Below are positions 44,664-53,998 of a stretch of DNA of 64,000 nucleotides, in pieces (position 1 is the first letter of the stretch; every line of letters starts with the position of its first letter). The position numbers were made by a program, and so were the translations under genes. Source of the DNA: an uncultured Lachnospiraceae bacterium (GTDB lineage Bacteria; Bacillota; Clostridia; Lachnospirales; Lachnospiraceae); assembly GCA_951802115.1 (NCBI GenBank), contig CATOPL010000001.1, positions 248,001 to 312,000 of the forward strand, written 5' to 3'. The notes beneath the pieces were generated by a model. It was not told where the DNA came from and ran no database searches. It saw only the letters and a list, made by a program, of their open reading frames with translations.

Positions 44664-45674
44664 TTACATTTTCTTGCTCTCCGCATCGTAATAATTTCCG
44701 GACAGCGCTTCTACATATTTGCCTGTCCCAATCGCAACGCACTTCATGGGATCTTCTGCCGTCATGGTATTGATACCTGTCTTCGACTCCAGAAGTTCTT
44801 CCAGGCCACGCAGCAGTGCTCCTCCTCCGGTCAGCACAATACCCCGATCTGCAATATCAGCCGTAAGCTCCGGTGGAGTACGCTCCAAAACACTGTGAAC
44901 GGCCTCAACAATCTGCGCTGTAGATTCTCTCAGTGCCTCTTCCGTCTCCTCAGAAGTTACGGTCACTGTCTTCGGCAGGCCTGTCACCAGATTACGTCCG
45001 CGAACGTCCAGGCTGCTTACTTCCGCCTGCGGGAAACAGCTGCCTACCTTGATTTTAATATCTTCCGCCGTTCTCTCACCGATCAGAAGATTATGTTTTT
45101 TACGCATATAACGCACGATAGCCTCGTCAAAATCATCCCCGGCGATCTTTACGGAAGTGCTTACAACCGTACCGCTTAAAGAAATGACCGCGATATCCGT
45201 TGTCCCTCCTCCGATATCTACAATCATATTACCGCAGGGTCTTGATATATCAATTCCTGCGCCGATCGCCGCCGCGATCGGTTCTTCAATAATATATACT
45301 TCTCTCGCTCCTGCCTGGTAAGTAGCATCCTCCACTGCTTTTTTCTCTACTTCTGTAACGCCGCTTGGCACACAGACTGCAATCTTGGGCTTGCGGAAAG
45401 TCTTTTTGCCGATTGCCTTCTGAATAAAAAACTTCAGCATTTTCTCAGTAACTGTATAGTCAGAAATCACTCCCTGACGAAGAGGACGAACCGCAACAAT
45501 ATTACCCGGCGTACGACCAAGCATCAGACGCGCTTCCTCACCAATTGCCTTGATCTTGCTTGTATCTCTGTCAAAAGCCACAACTGACGGCTCTTTTAAT
45601 ACAACACCCTTACCTTTGATATATACAAGAATGCTGGCTGTACCCAAATCAATTCCAACATCTGTTCCTGCCAT
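44664..45674 (-). CDS. mreB: Rod-shape actin homologue MreB/Mbl
   Basis: Bacterial actin of 336 residues that organises lateral wall synthesis. Motifs: VGIDLGTASILVYIKGKGVV (phosphate 1), MIVDIGGGTTDIAVISL (phosphate 2) and GIVLTGGGALLRGL (adenosine). The ATG follows AAAGGAGAACTACT. It stands alone, without mreC/mreD, with its own promoter and terminator, so it could be Mbl or MreBH rather than the mreBCD copy. Confidence 0.95.
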   Translation of the reverse strand: MAGTDVGIDLGTASILVYIKGKGVVLKEPSVVAFDRDTSKIKAIGEEARLMLGRTPGNIVAVRPLRQGVISDYTVTEKMLKFFIQKAIGKKTFRKPKIAVCVPSGVTEVEKKAVEDATYQAGAREVYIIEEPIAAAIGAGIDISRPCGNMIVDIGGGTTDIAVISLSGTVVSTSVKIAGDDFDEAIVRYMRKKHNLLIGERTAEDIKIKVGSCFPQAEVSSLDVRGRNLVTGLPKTVTVTSEETEEALRESTAQIVEAVHSVLERTPPELTADIADRGIVLTGGGALLRGLEELLESKTGINTMTAEDPMKCVAIGTGKYVEALSGNYYDAESKKM

Positions 45675-45751
45675 AGTAGTTCTCCTTTCGTTCCTTCCAT
45701 CTATCTAAATGATGCATGTTATTTACCTGTTCTTATCATAATTCTGTCGTT

Positions 45752-45795
45752 AATACACGGAAAGCGTGCCGGCGCTTTCCATGTATTACATTATA
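45752..45795 (-). promoter_or_regulatory. mreB promoter with 5'-terminal hairpin
   Basis: A TATAAT -10 box (minus strand, 45790-45795) is followed at once by a 15-bp inverted repeat: AATACATGGAAAGCG (45773-45787) and CGCTTTCCGTGTATT (45752-45766), one wobble. Transcription would begin within the first arm, so the mreB mRNA could start with a strong stem-loop. No T-tract follows, so it is not a terminator. Confidence 0.5.
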
Positions 45796-45826
45796 CCCAA
45801 TCTTTTCCAAAAAGAAAAGACTTTAT

Positions 45827-47092
45827 TTAACTTAATTCTGCGATTCTGGACACCCCTACATAAATCTCAGATATTTTATACCAGGTCTGATAATTGACAA
45901 TACCTGTGGCAGGAAGCCCGAAAATGGACTGAAATTTTTGTACAGCGGCTCTGGTCGCCGGACCATAGATCCCGTCCGCCGCGATTCTGGGAAGAGCCGG
46001 ATAAGCGCCGGCAATCACGTTTAACTGTTCCTGCATCTGCTGCACTTTAGCGCCTCTGGCTCCTTCTGCCAGTTCATATCCCGGCCAGGACGACGGCACA
46101 CCGGATATCTCCACTGCGGTATTAATATAAATGCTGTCTCCGTAGTAATAACGCAGAATCTCTATGGCGGAATACCCGCGTTCTCCAAGGCTCTGCGCGC
46201 CCCACTGGCTCATCCAGTTCGGACAGGTCACCCGTCTCCCGTCACAGTACTGCGTCAGTATCGGCTGTTTTACATTCGGACGCGACAGGTAATTTCCATA
46301 CATCTCGTCTACCACATTCGAAATACTTTGAAAAATATTCCGCCCGTAAATCCATTTCTGGTCAAAGGCAGTCGAAGAAGTAATGGTAAAATCATACCCT
46401 TTGTTCCGATACCACTCCGTATATACACGGTTCAGCACAAAGGACATGATCGCAAGTACATTGGCCCGTATGGCGGCGTCTGTCCAAGTGGCATAGATCT
46501 CACTGGACGCCACATTTTTGATGTAGTCTTTAAAACGCACCCAGTAATTCTGTGCACTGCCGTCAGTCGGAACCCCGTCATGTACAATGACATACTCCGG
46601 AATCACCACCCGGCTGAGCACAATCTCTCCAGTCTCCGTAGTTGGTTTAATCTCTTCCTCCGCAATCTTTGGCGGATAAGTGCCAAACAGCGTATGCGGT
46701 CCTATGACAATCCTTTCAAATTCCTCTTCCAAAGCGGCTGCCTGCATCCGAATCTCCTGTATTGCCGTAACTCCCGGGAGGATTTCTGTACCTGCCACCT
46801 CAACGTTCTCATATCCTGCTGCCTGAGCGCGGATGGTATATTCCGCATAAGGCTGCTCCTCTGAAAACTGCGTACTGTACTGCTCTGCCGGTGCAGGAAG
46901 CGTAATGATCTCCGTCATTCCAGATTCATCTGTTACAAACCGGCGAATCTCGCTGCCCGGATCTCCTTCGTAGGAAATCTCTATCTCCGCTCCCTGTATC
47001 GGTTTCATGGTCCGTTCTTCTGTAAGACGCACCTGAAGCTGTCCTTCCTCTGCCGGAAGGCGCGGTGTATTTGCAAATTCATTTTCTGGCAT
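45827..47092 (-). CDS. SpoIID-like protein with C-terminal peptidoglycan-binding domain
   Basis: Protein of 421 residues in three parts. Residues about 18-115 look like a carboxypeptidase-regulatory beta-sandwich (IQGAEIEISYEGDPGSEI). Residues about 180-330 resemble SpoIID/LytB amidase-enhancer domains (YIKNVASSEIYATW, then NWMSQWGAQSLGERG). Residues about 345-415 form a PG-binding-1 domain (ARGAKVQQMQEQLN, DGIYGPATRAAVQKFQ). No N-terminal signal peptide or anchor is visible, which is unexpected for a wall enzyme. The ATG follows ATGAGGTCTTTTT. It probably acts on spore or vegetative peptidoglycan (inference). Confidence 0.8.
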   Translation of the reverse strand: MPENEFANTPRLPAEEGQLQVRLTEERTMKPIQGAEIEISYEGDPGSEIRRFVTDESGMTEIITLPAPAEQYSTQFSEEQPYAEYTIRAQAAGYENVEVAGTEILPGVTAIQEIRMQAAALEEEFERIVIGPHTLFGTYPPKIAEEEIKPTTETGEIVLSRVVIPEYVIVHDGVPTDGSAQNYWVRFKDYIKNVASSEIYATWTDAAIRANVLAIMSFVLNRVYTEWYRNKGYDFTITSSTAFDQKWIYGRNIFQSISNVVDEMYGNYLSRPNVKQPILTQYCDGRRVTCPNWMSQWGAQSLGERGYSAIEILRYYYGDSIYINTAVEISGVPSSWPGYELAEGARGAKVQQMQEQLNVIAGAYPALPRIAADGIYGPATRAAVQKFQSIFGLPATGIVNYQTWYKISEIYVGVSRIAELS

Positions 47093-47177
47093 AAAAAGAC
47101 CTCATATAAATCATTATTTCTATAATATATGAATAAGGTCTCTTTTCATTACACATTCTGTCCGTTTTACTCCGACT

Positions 47178-49094
47178 CTATACAAGATTTTCCAGACAAT
47201 CCAGCCAAAGTGCCGCGCTGGCATCGCTGGGCATCCGCAGATCGCCTCTTGGTGAAACTGCGACTGTTCCAACCTTTGGTCCATCCGGCAGACAGGAACG
47301 TTTAAACTGCTGGCCGAAGAAACGTCTTATAAATATTTTCAGCCATTTCAGAACGACTGCATCCTCATACTCCCCTTTGAAAGCATTTCTGGCCAGATAG
47401 TAAATTTTATCCGGTGCAAATCCAAAGCGAAGCATATAATACAGATAAAAGTCATGAAGCTCATATGGGCCTACCAGGTCTTCGGTCTTCTGTGCAATCA
47501 TGCCGTCCCTGGGCGGCAGCAGCTCCGGACTGACCGGCGTATCCAAAATATCAAGAAGTACTGCTGACAAACTTTTATCTTCACAGGTACCTGCATAATA
47601 TCGAACCAGATGACGCACCAGCGTCTTGGGCACCGATGCATTTACTCCGTACATAGACATATGATCCCCATTATAAGTCGCCCATCCAAGCGCCAGCTCT
47701 GACATATCTCCGGTACCGACGACCATGCCTCCCGTCTGATTGGCAATATCCATCAGCACCTGTGTACGTTCTCTGGCCTGGGAATTTTCATAAGTCACAT
47801 CATGTGAGTCCTGACTGTGCCCGATATCCCGAAAATGAACGGTTACCGCTTCCTTAATATCTACCTCGCGAAGCTTCGCTCCAAGTCTTTTTGTCAGCTC
47901 GCAGGCATTTCTGTAAGTCCGGTTCGTGGTTCCAAAACATGGCATGGTCACCGCCCGGATACAATCCCTGGAAAGTCCGAGAAGGTCGCACGCCTTTGCA
48001 GATACAAGAAGAGCCAGTGTAGAATCCAGCCCCCCGGATATCCCGATGACCACACTTCTACAGTTTGTATGTTCCAGCCGTTTTTTAAGCCCCATCGCCT
48101 GAATCATCAGAATTTCTTCACAGCGTTTTTCACGCTCCTCCTTCCGAACCGGAACAAACGGAGCTTTGTCAACATAACGCTCCAGCGGCATGTCCAAAGC
48201 TTTCATGCTGTACGGCATGATCACATAATCTGGTACATCCACCGCCACATCAAAAGTAGAGACGCGCCTGCGCTCTCCGACTAAACGTTCAATATCCAGT
48301 TCTCCATAAATCGTCTCGTTCTGAAAACGACGGGATTCTTTTAGCAAAGCCCCGTTCTCGCAGATCAGATGATGTCCTCCAAACACCAGATCCGTAGAAG
48401 ACTCGCCCTCTCCGGCACTGGCATAGATATAACCGCATACCAGCTTTCCCGACTGAATACGTAAAAGATCTCTTCTGTAAGCATCCTTTCCGGTTACTTC
48501 ATCGCTGGCAGACAGGTTTACAATTACCGTCGCTCCATGCAGGGCATGACGGACACTGGGAGGCTCCGGTGACCACACATCCTCACAGATCTCGGCAGCC
48601 GTCAGTAGTCCCGGCATCTCCCGACAGGAAAAAAGGATATTCGTTCCGAAAGCTACCTTATATCCTTCCCAGTCAATAAATGTATACTCTTCAGGCGCCT
48701 TTGTAAAATAACGCGCCTCATAAAATTCACCGTAATTCGGAATACAGGTTTTAGGTACCAGCCCCAGAAGCTTTCCATCTGAAAAACCAGCAGCTGCATT
48801 GTAAAGCTTTCCTCTGACTTCCAGCGGCAGCCCGACAAAAAACAGCCCGTCCATCCCTTTGCTGGCTTCTATCACCTGCTTCAGCGCCTGATCCGCCTTT
48901 CTTAACAGAAGCTCCTGTAAAAACAGTTCTCCGCAAGTATATCCGGTAATGCAAAGCTCTGGAAATACCAGAATCCTGGCTCCATTCTCCCAGCCCTCTT
49001 TCATCAGCCGCACGATCTCCCGCGCATTGTGTTCCGTATCCGCCACTTTCACCTTCGGCGCCATCGCCGCAGTTTTTATAAACCCGTACCCCAT
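47178..49094 (-). CDS. nadE: Glutamine-dependent NAD+ synthase
   Basis: Final step of NAD synthesis: deamido-NAD + Gln + ATP. About 638 residues. The N-terminal nitrilase-type glutaminase has the catalytic Glu in VFPELCITGYTCGELF and the nucleophile region AEICEDVWSPEPPS. The C-terminal synthetase has the PP-loop VIGISGGLDSTLALLV and GTGDMSELALGWATYNGDHM. ATG at 49094 is chosen for the AAAGGAG 8 nt before it, located in the end of hslO; an in-frame GTG at 49103 is unlikely. Confidence 0.97.
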   Translation of the reverse strand: MGYGFIKTAAMAPKVKVADTEHNAREIVRLMKEGWENGARILVFPELCITGYTCGELFLQELLLRKADQALKQVIEASKGMDGLFFVGLPLEVRGKLYNAAAGFSDGKLLGLVPKTCIPNYGEFYEARYFTKAPEEYTFIDWEGYKVAFGTNILFSCREMPGLLTAAEICEDVWSPEPPSVRHALHGATVIVNLSASDEVTGKDAYRRDLLRIQSGKLVCGYIYASAGEGESSTDLVFGGHHLICENGALLKESRRFQNETIYGELDIERLVGERRRVSTFDVAVDVPDYVIMPYSMKALDMPLERYVDKAPFVPVRKEEREKRCEEILMIQAMGLKKRLEHTNCRSVVIGISGGLDSTLALLVSAKACDLLGLSRDCIRAVTMPCFGTTNRTYRNACELTKRLGAKLREVDIKEAVTVHFRDIGHSQDSHDVTYENSQARERTQVLMDIANQTGGMVVGTGDMSELALGWATYNGDHMSMYGVNASVPKTLVRHLVRYYAGTCEDKSLSAVLLDILDTPVSPELLPPRDGMIAQKTEDLVGPYELHDFYLYYMLRFGFAPDKIYYLARNAFKGEYEDAVVLKWLKIFIRRFFGQQFKRSCLPDGPKVGTVAVSPRGDLRMPSDASAALWLDCLENLV

Positions 49095-49095
49095 A

Positions 49096-49974
49096 TTACT
49101 CACTCCTTTTTATAATTTTTTTCAGTTCTTCAACTGTAAATTCATACGGCGTATTACAGAAATGACATTTCACTTCAATGCTCCTGCCTTCCTGTATCAT
49201 CTCACTCAGTTCTTTCCTGCCGATACTGATAATTGCCTTTTCCACCCGCTCCTTCCCGCAGTTGCAGGAAAAAGAAATATCTGTCCGTTCCAGAAACTCT
49301 GTCCCAAACGCTCCCAGCAGTTCTTCCAGAAGCTGTTCCGGCGTAACCCCCCTGTCCAGATAATCAGTGACCGACTGCATTTCTGTCAGCTTTTTTTCCA
49401 GACCGTGAATAATCTCTTCTGACGCAAAAGGCATCAGCTGGATTATAAATCCGCCTGCCTGTCTGACCGTATTATTTCTTTCCATAAGAACGCCCAGCCC
49501 CACAGAAGACGGAGTCTGTTCAGAATTTGCAAAATACCAGGTCAGATCGTCGCCGATTTCACCCGTCTTTAATTCTGTCTGTCCCACATACGGCTCTTTC
49601 ATGCCAAGATCTTTTATCACACTTAAAACTCCCAGATCCAGCGCTCCGCCCACATCCAGTTTCCCTTCTGCATTTGGCCCCAGCATTACCTGCGGTACAT
49701 TGGCAAACCCTTTTACATTCCCCCGGGAATCCGCCGTCACAGTCAGACCTTTTACCGGCCCGCTGCACCTGATCTGAAGAGTCAGAAGATCTTTCTCACC
49801 TTTCATCATCACGCCCATCATGGCTCCGGCAGTCAAAAGCCGTCCCAGCGCCGCCGTCACCACCGGACTGGTATTATGCCTGAAGCGCGCCTCTTCCACG
49901 GTATCTCTTGATGTTGCGGCAAACGCACGAATCTGTCCGTCCGCCGCAGTCGCCCTCACAATATAATCTTTCAT
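49096..49974 (-). CDS. hslO: Redox-regulated chaperone Hsp33
   Basis: Holdase activated by oxidation, 292 residues. The C-terminal zinc site shows CNC near residue 238 and CHFC about 33 residues later, as in the family. The core contains GRLLTAGAMMGVMMKGEKD. It is followed directly by nadE, whose ribosome site overlaps its stop codon. Confidence 0.96.
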   Translation of the reverse strand: MKDYIVRATAADGQIRAFAATSRDTVEEARFRHNTSPVVTAALGRLLTAGAMMGVMMKGEKDLLTLQIRCSGPVKGLTVTADSRGNVKGFANVPQVMLGPNAEGKLDVGGALDLGVLSVIKDLGMKEPYVGQTELKTGEIGDDLTWYFANSEQTPSSVGLGVLMERNNTVRQAGGFIIQLMPFASEEIIHGLEKKLTEMQSVTDYLDRGVTPEQLLEELLGAFGTEFLERTDISFSCNCGKERVEKAIISIGRKELSEMIQEGRSIEVKCHFCNTPYEFTVEELKKIIKRSE

Positions 49975-49986
49975 ATCTGATCTCCT

Positions 49987-50775
49987 TTATCCATTTTCCG
50001 TCTTTTTCTGTATTTCGGTATCCGGCGTCTTCCTCTGGCAGACTACATGGATTCGCTCCGAGTCCGCCCTTACCGGATCACGTGTAAATGCATCATACAC
50101 ATGCAGCAGCAAAAGCCCGGACTGCTCCACCAGTTTTTGCACTGTATCCAGTCTATATGCACGCTGGTAATGAATTTCTTCCTGTTTTCTATAATAACCC
50201 GAATTCTCCCGTATGAAAAGTGTCAGATGATATTCGTTGATCATTTCCTCTTCATCATAATAATTTTCCCATATAAAGCTGCCTTCCTCCCTGTTTTCTG
50301 CTATGGTCTGTTCTCCCAGAAGCTCCCGGTATTTATATTCCGTATTAAGATCAAAAATAAAAAGTCCCCCGTAATCCAGATAATTATGAGCAGCAGAACG
50401 CAGGATACCAAGAAATTCATCTTCCTCCAGAATATAATTCATAGAGTCGCAGCTGCACACGATTGCACGTACCGTACCATAAAGCTCAAATTCCCGCATA
50501 TCCTGGCACAAATACAGGATATCATGCCCGGATTTTTCCTTTCTTCCGGCAGCAATTTCCAGCATTTCCTCTGACTGGTCAATACCTGTCATATCATATC
50601 CTGCCTCCGCCAGAAGCTCTGTCATGACACCTGTCCCGCATCCAAGATCAAGAACCAGACCGTCTTTGATCCCGTATTCTCTTAAAATCTCTTTTAAATA
50701 ATTACTCCAATCTTCATATGGTACATCTTCCATAAATAAATCATATACTTCTGCAAATCCCGTATATGCATCCAT
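49987..50775 (-). CDS. Class I SAM-dependent methyltransferase
   Basis: Cytosolic methyltransferase of about 262 residues. Motif I is VLDLGCGTGVMTELLAEAGY, the acidic end of strand 2 is GIDQSEEML, and motif II is IVCSCDSMNY. The N-terminus AEVYDLFMEDVPYEDWSNYL is common in Firmicute proteins of unknown substrate. The ATG at 50775 follows GGAGGGAGGACATGCG. It is 12 bases upstream of hslO. Confidence 0.9.
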   Translation of the reverse strand: MDAYTGFAEVYDLFMEDVPYEDWSNYLKEILREYGIKDGLVLDLGCGTGVMTELLAEAGYDMTGIDQSEEMLEIAAGRKEKSGHDILYLCQDMREFELYGTVRAIVCSCDSMNYILEEDEFLGILRSAAHNYLDYGGLFIFDLNTEYKYRELLGEQTIAENREEGSFIWENYYDEEEMINEYHLTLFIRENSGYYRKQEEIHYQRAYRLDTVQKLVEQSGLLLLHVYDAFTRDPVRADSERIHVVCQRKTPDTEIQKKTENG

Positions 50776-50874
50776 CGCATGTCCTCCCTCCGGCAGATAC
50801 CGATTTTCTGCCTGCAATAAGGGGTGCTGCAAAATGCAACACCCCATCTATCGTATCAGCCCATATGCACATAT

Positions 50875-51135
50875 TTACTGGTTATTACTGCTCAGATATT
50901 TTTCAATATTCTCGATTGCATCCATCTCGTCATTGCCTTCTGCAGACACTACCACAGATTCACCGGCAGACAGTCCAAGCGTCATCATCCCCATGATGCT
51001 TTTCGCATTGACCTTCTTGTCTCCAATCTCCACATAGATCCTGCTGTCATACTGGCTGGCTACCTGTACCAGCAGCGCCGTCGGCCTCGCTTCCAGTCCG
51101 TCAGCAATCTGAATGGTGATAGGTTTTTTAATCAT
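50875..51135 (-). CDS. crh: Crh-like HPr paralogue without active-site histidine
   Basis: HPr-fold protein of 86 residues. The site that is GLHARPA in HPr reads GLEARPTALLVQ, with Glu replacing the phospho-histidine, while the regulatory serine segment NAKSIMGMMTLGL is intact. B. subtilis Crh, next to whiA, similarly has Gln there. It is therefore probably a regulatory cofactor phosphorylated by HPr kinase and not a PTS carrier. The ATG follows the whiA stop by one base. Confidence 0.88.
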   Translation of the reverse strand: MIKKPITIQIADGLEARPTALLVQVASQYDSRIYVEIGDKKVNAKSIMGMMTLGLSAGESVVVSAEGNDEMDAIENIEKYLSSNNQ

Positions 51136-51136
51136 T

Positions 51137-52084
51137 TTACTCCTCCTCGCCCTTACGCAATTGTTCTGCAATAAGACTCAGCTTACGCAGACGATGATTC
51201 ACCCCGGATTTTCCAACCTGCGGAGACAGCATATCTCCTAATTCTTTCAGACTGGCGTCCGGATGTTCAAGTCTCAGTCTGGCGATCTCCTCCAGACCTT
51301 CTGTCAGTTCGTGCAGTCCTTTATGAACTTCTATATATCGGATGTCTTCCACCTGCCGGACCGCTGCAGAAACTGTCTTGTTCAGATTTGCTGTCTCACA
51401 GTTTACCTTCCGGTTCACAGAATTACGCATCTCTTTCACAATCCGAACATTCTCGAACTGCATAAGCGATACATGCGCCCCCATAAGTCCTAAAAGCTCC
51501 ACAATCTGCGATCCTTCTTTGACATAAACCACATAGTGGCGCTTCCTCAATACGGTCTTGGCATCTATCCGATACAATGCTAAAAGCTCCTGCAACTGCC
51601 TGGCCTTCTTCTGCGATGAACATACAATCTCGAAATGATAAGATTTCTCCGGATCACTGACCGACCCGGCCGCCAGAAAGGCCCCGCGAATGAAAGCCCG
51701 TCTGCAGCAGTTTTGCCTCAGCAGCCGATTATGTATCAGCGACATGCACTCATGAATGTTTCCATCCGCGTCGAACAGACACGTTTCTTTTAAAAGTCTT
51801 CGGGCTTCCCAATCCTTTCGGACCACCACAGAATAGGAACGTACCTCCCGGCTTTTTCGGACTGCGACTTCCGCTTTAATATTAAATGCTTTTCTCAATA
51901 ATGTAAAGTACTTTCTTGCAACTGGAAGATTTTCCGTCTGTATTTTTACACAAAAATGATCATTTTCAGTAATGATTATCTTTCCGCATAGGCTTAAAAT
52001 AGCAGCAGTTTCTGCCAGCCTGCAATGACGTCCCATGGACGCAGGGCGTGAAAGTTCTTCTTTGATGTCTGCAGAAAACGACAT
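51137..52084 (-). CDS. whiA: Sporulation/cell-division regulator WhiA
   Basis: DNA-binding protein of 315 residues. An N-terminal LAGLIDADG-like region (SFSADIKEELSRP; RRAFIRGAFLAAGSVSDPEK) precedes a C-terminal helix-turn-helix (HPDASLKELGDMLSP, SGVNHRLRKLSLIAEQLR). It controls cell division and chromosome segregation genes in Gram-positives. Part of murB-rapZ-whiA-crh. Confidence 0.96.
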   Translation of the reverse strand: MSFSADIKEELSRPASMGRHCRLAETAAILSLCGKIIITENDHFCVKIQTENLPVARKYFTLLRKAFNIKAEVAVRKSREVRSYSVVVRKDWEARRLLKETCLFDADGNIHECMSLIHNRLLRQNCCRRAFIRGAFLAAGSVSDPEKSYHFEIVCSSQKKARQLQELLALYRIDAKTVLRKRHYVVYVKEGSQIVELLGLMGAHVSLMQFENVRIVKEMRNSVNRKVNCETANLNKTVSAAVRQVEDIRYIEVHKGLHELTEGLEEIARLRLEHPDASLKELGDMLSPQVGKSGVNHRLRKLSLIAEQLRKGEEE

Positions 52085-52095
52085 GGGACCTCCTT

Positions 52096-52971
52096 TTATT
52101 TTCCCTGAGCGGCATCTTTGCCGATATCCCGATGCTCCAGCTTGACACCGTAATCATTCTGATTCTGAAGACGTTCATACAGTTTATTAGAGAGCGTGAC
52201 CGAACGATGTTTACCACCGGTACATCCAATCGCAATCACCAACTGGTTTTTACCTTCCAGAACGTAATTAGGGACCAGAAAACGAACCATATCGTCCAGC
52301 TTGTCCAGAAAAACATGCGCCATATCAAACCCCATAACAAAATTCTGAATGGCCGGATCATTGCCGGTCAGTTTTCTCAGTTCCTCATAATAATATGGAT
52401 TGGGAAGAAATCTGACGTCAAACACCAGATCGGCGTCGCTGGGAATTCCATATTTAAAACCAAACGAAAGAACTGTAATCATCAGATTTTTGAACTCTCT
52501 GTTCTGAATAAAAATCTTGTCCAGTTCCTGCTTCAGCTCCCGCACAAGCAGCTGACTGGTATCAATAATATAATCGGCATGCTTTTTCAGAAATATCAAC
52601 CGTTCCCGTTCCAGCACAATCCCCTGTTCAATTCGTCCGGATTCTGCAAGCGGATGTATTCTCCTGGTCTCTTTATAACGTTTTACCAGAATCTCGCTGC
52701 CGGCATCCAGAAACAAAATTTCATAAGAGATTCCCTGAACAGCCATATGCTCCAGAATCTGCTCCATTTTTTCCAGTGCCTTGCCGCTTCTGATGTCCAG
52801 CCCAATCGCAACTTTTGTAATCTCACTGTTTCCGGAGGCGGTCAGTTCCGCAAACTTGTCCACAAAAGGCACCGGCAGATTATCTACACAAAAATAGCCC
52901 GCATCTTCCAGAATTTTAAGCGCTGTCGCTTTTCCAGCACCGGACATGCCGGTTACGATTACCAGTCTCAT
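52096..52971 (-). CDS. rapZ: RapZ/YvcJ nucleotide-binding protein
   Basis: P-loop protein of 291 residues: Walker A IVTGMSGAGKATALKIL and the C-terminal domain with FDVRFLPNPYYYEELR and VIAIGCTGGKHRSVTLSNKL. In E. coli RapZ is an RNA-binding adaptor; in B. subtilis YvcJ influences competence. It lies 11 bases upstream of whiA; yvcK, often between these two genes, is absent here. Confidence 0.96.
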   Translation of the reverse strand: MRLVIVTGMSGAGKATALKILEDAGYFCVDNLPVPFVDKFAELTASGNSEITKVAIGLDIRSGKALEKMEQILEHMAVQGISYEILFLDAGSEILVKRYKETRRIHPLAESGRIEQGIVLERERLIFLKKHADYIIDTSQLLVRELKQELDKIFIQNREFKNLMITVLSFGFKYGIPSDADLVFDVRFLPNPYYYEELRKLTGNDPAIQNFVMGFDMAHVFLDKLDDMVRFLVPNYVLEGKNQLVIAIGCTGGKHRSVTLSNKLYERLQNQNDYGVKLEHRDIGKDAAQGK

Positions 52972-53058
52972 ACCTTTTGTTCCTCCTGGTTTTTCCTGTG
53001 TTTTTCACTGTCATTTCTCAGATGAATCTTGCCCGGACGGACAGCCGCATATGACAGC

Positions 53059-53970
53059 CTACCATCCCAGATATTTCACTTCTGTCTGCAGCCGAATACC
53101 GGAATGTCTGTATACTTTATCCTGGACCTGACGGATGACCTCCGCAATCTCCGCCGCTGTGGCACCTCCGCGGTTTATGATAAAACCGCAGTGTTTTTCA
53201 GACACCTGCGCATCCCCGATCCGAAATCCGCGAAGTCCGGCATCCTGAATGAGCTTTCCGGCGAAATATCCTTCCGGACGTTTAAACGTGCTTCCGGCAC
53301 TGGCATATTCCAGCGGCTGCTTTAAAAGCCTCTGTTCCCTGAGTTCATTCATTCTCGCCCGAATTGTTTCTGTTTCCCCCCGGCGAAGCGTTAATACCGC
53401 TTCAAGTACTATGCTTTTTTCTTCTGCAATCCGGCTTCTGCGATATCCGAACTGCATCTGTTCTTTTGTATATTCCAGCATCTTTCCATCTGCAGCCAGT
53501 ACCTTCACCCGACTGACCACATCCTTCATCTCTCCGCCGTATGCGCCCGCATTCATCACCACAGCTCCGCCGACCGTACCCGGAATACCGGAAGCAAACT
53601 CAAATCCCGACAGCCCCTCTCTGCATGCAATCCCTGCCGCGCGCATAAGAAGAGCCCCTGCCTGAAGATACACAGATTCTCCCTCCGTCCGGATCTGAGA
53701 CATGTTTTTGAACAGATGGATGATCACTCCGTCATAACCTTCATCACTTACCAGAAGATTACTGCCGTTTCCTACAATATAATAAGGCAATCCCTCTTCC
53801 CGGCATGCACGGATAACCGACGACAGCTCCGCCGCATCCTTTGGCTCTACAAGATAACGCGCACAGCCTCCTACCCGAAACGTCGTATGTTCTTTCATGG
53901 GCTCATTTGCCCACACACAATCCGTTCCCACCAGCTTTTGCAAAATATTCAACATTCCAGATTCCACCAT
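53059..53970 (-). CDS. murB: UDP-N-acetylenolpyruvoylglucosamine reductase
   Basis: FAD enzyme of peptidoglycan precursor synthesis, about 303 residues. The FAD-binding part has TTFRVGGCARYLVEP and VGNGSNLLVSDEGYDGV; GIPGTVGGAVVMNAGAYGGE and the catalytic serine region YASAGSTFKRPEGYFAGKLI complete the type II-like MurB pattern. ATG at 53970 has a weak ribosome site; ATG at 53955 (preceded by GGTGGAATCTGGA) is an equally good start. It follows uvrA by 28 bases. Confidence 0.96.
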   Translation of the reverse strand: MVESGMLNILQKLVGTDCVWANEPMKEHTTFRVGGCARYLVEPKDAAELSSVIRACREEGLPYYIVGNGSNLLVSDEGYDGVIIHLFKNMSQIRTEGESVYLQAGALLMRAAGIACREGLSGFEFASGIPGTVGGAVVMNAGAYGGEMKDVVSRVKVLAADGKMLEYTKEQMQFGYRRSRIAEEKSIVLEAVLTLRRGETETIRARMNELREQRLLKQPLEYASAGSTFKRPEGYFAGKLIQDAGLRGFRIGDAQVSEKHCGFIINRGGATAAEIAEVIRQVQDKVYRHSGIRLQTEVKYLGW

Positions 53971-53998
53971 TGTTTTTCTTTCTATAGATTATAATTTC

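Noticed and set aside
44664-45674. MreB as a DnaK-type chaperone because of its actin-fold motifs
   Set aside because: Length of 336 residues with no substrate-binding domain and specific MreB segments such as AVCVPSGVTEVEKKAVEDA.
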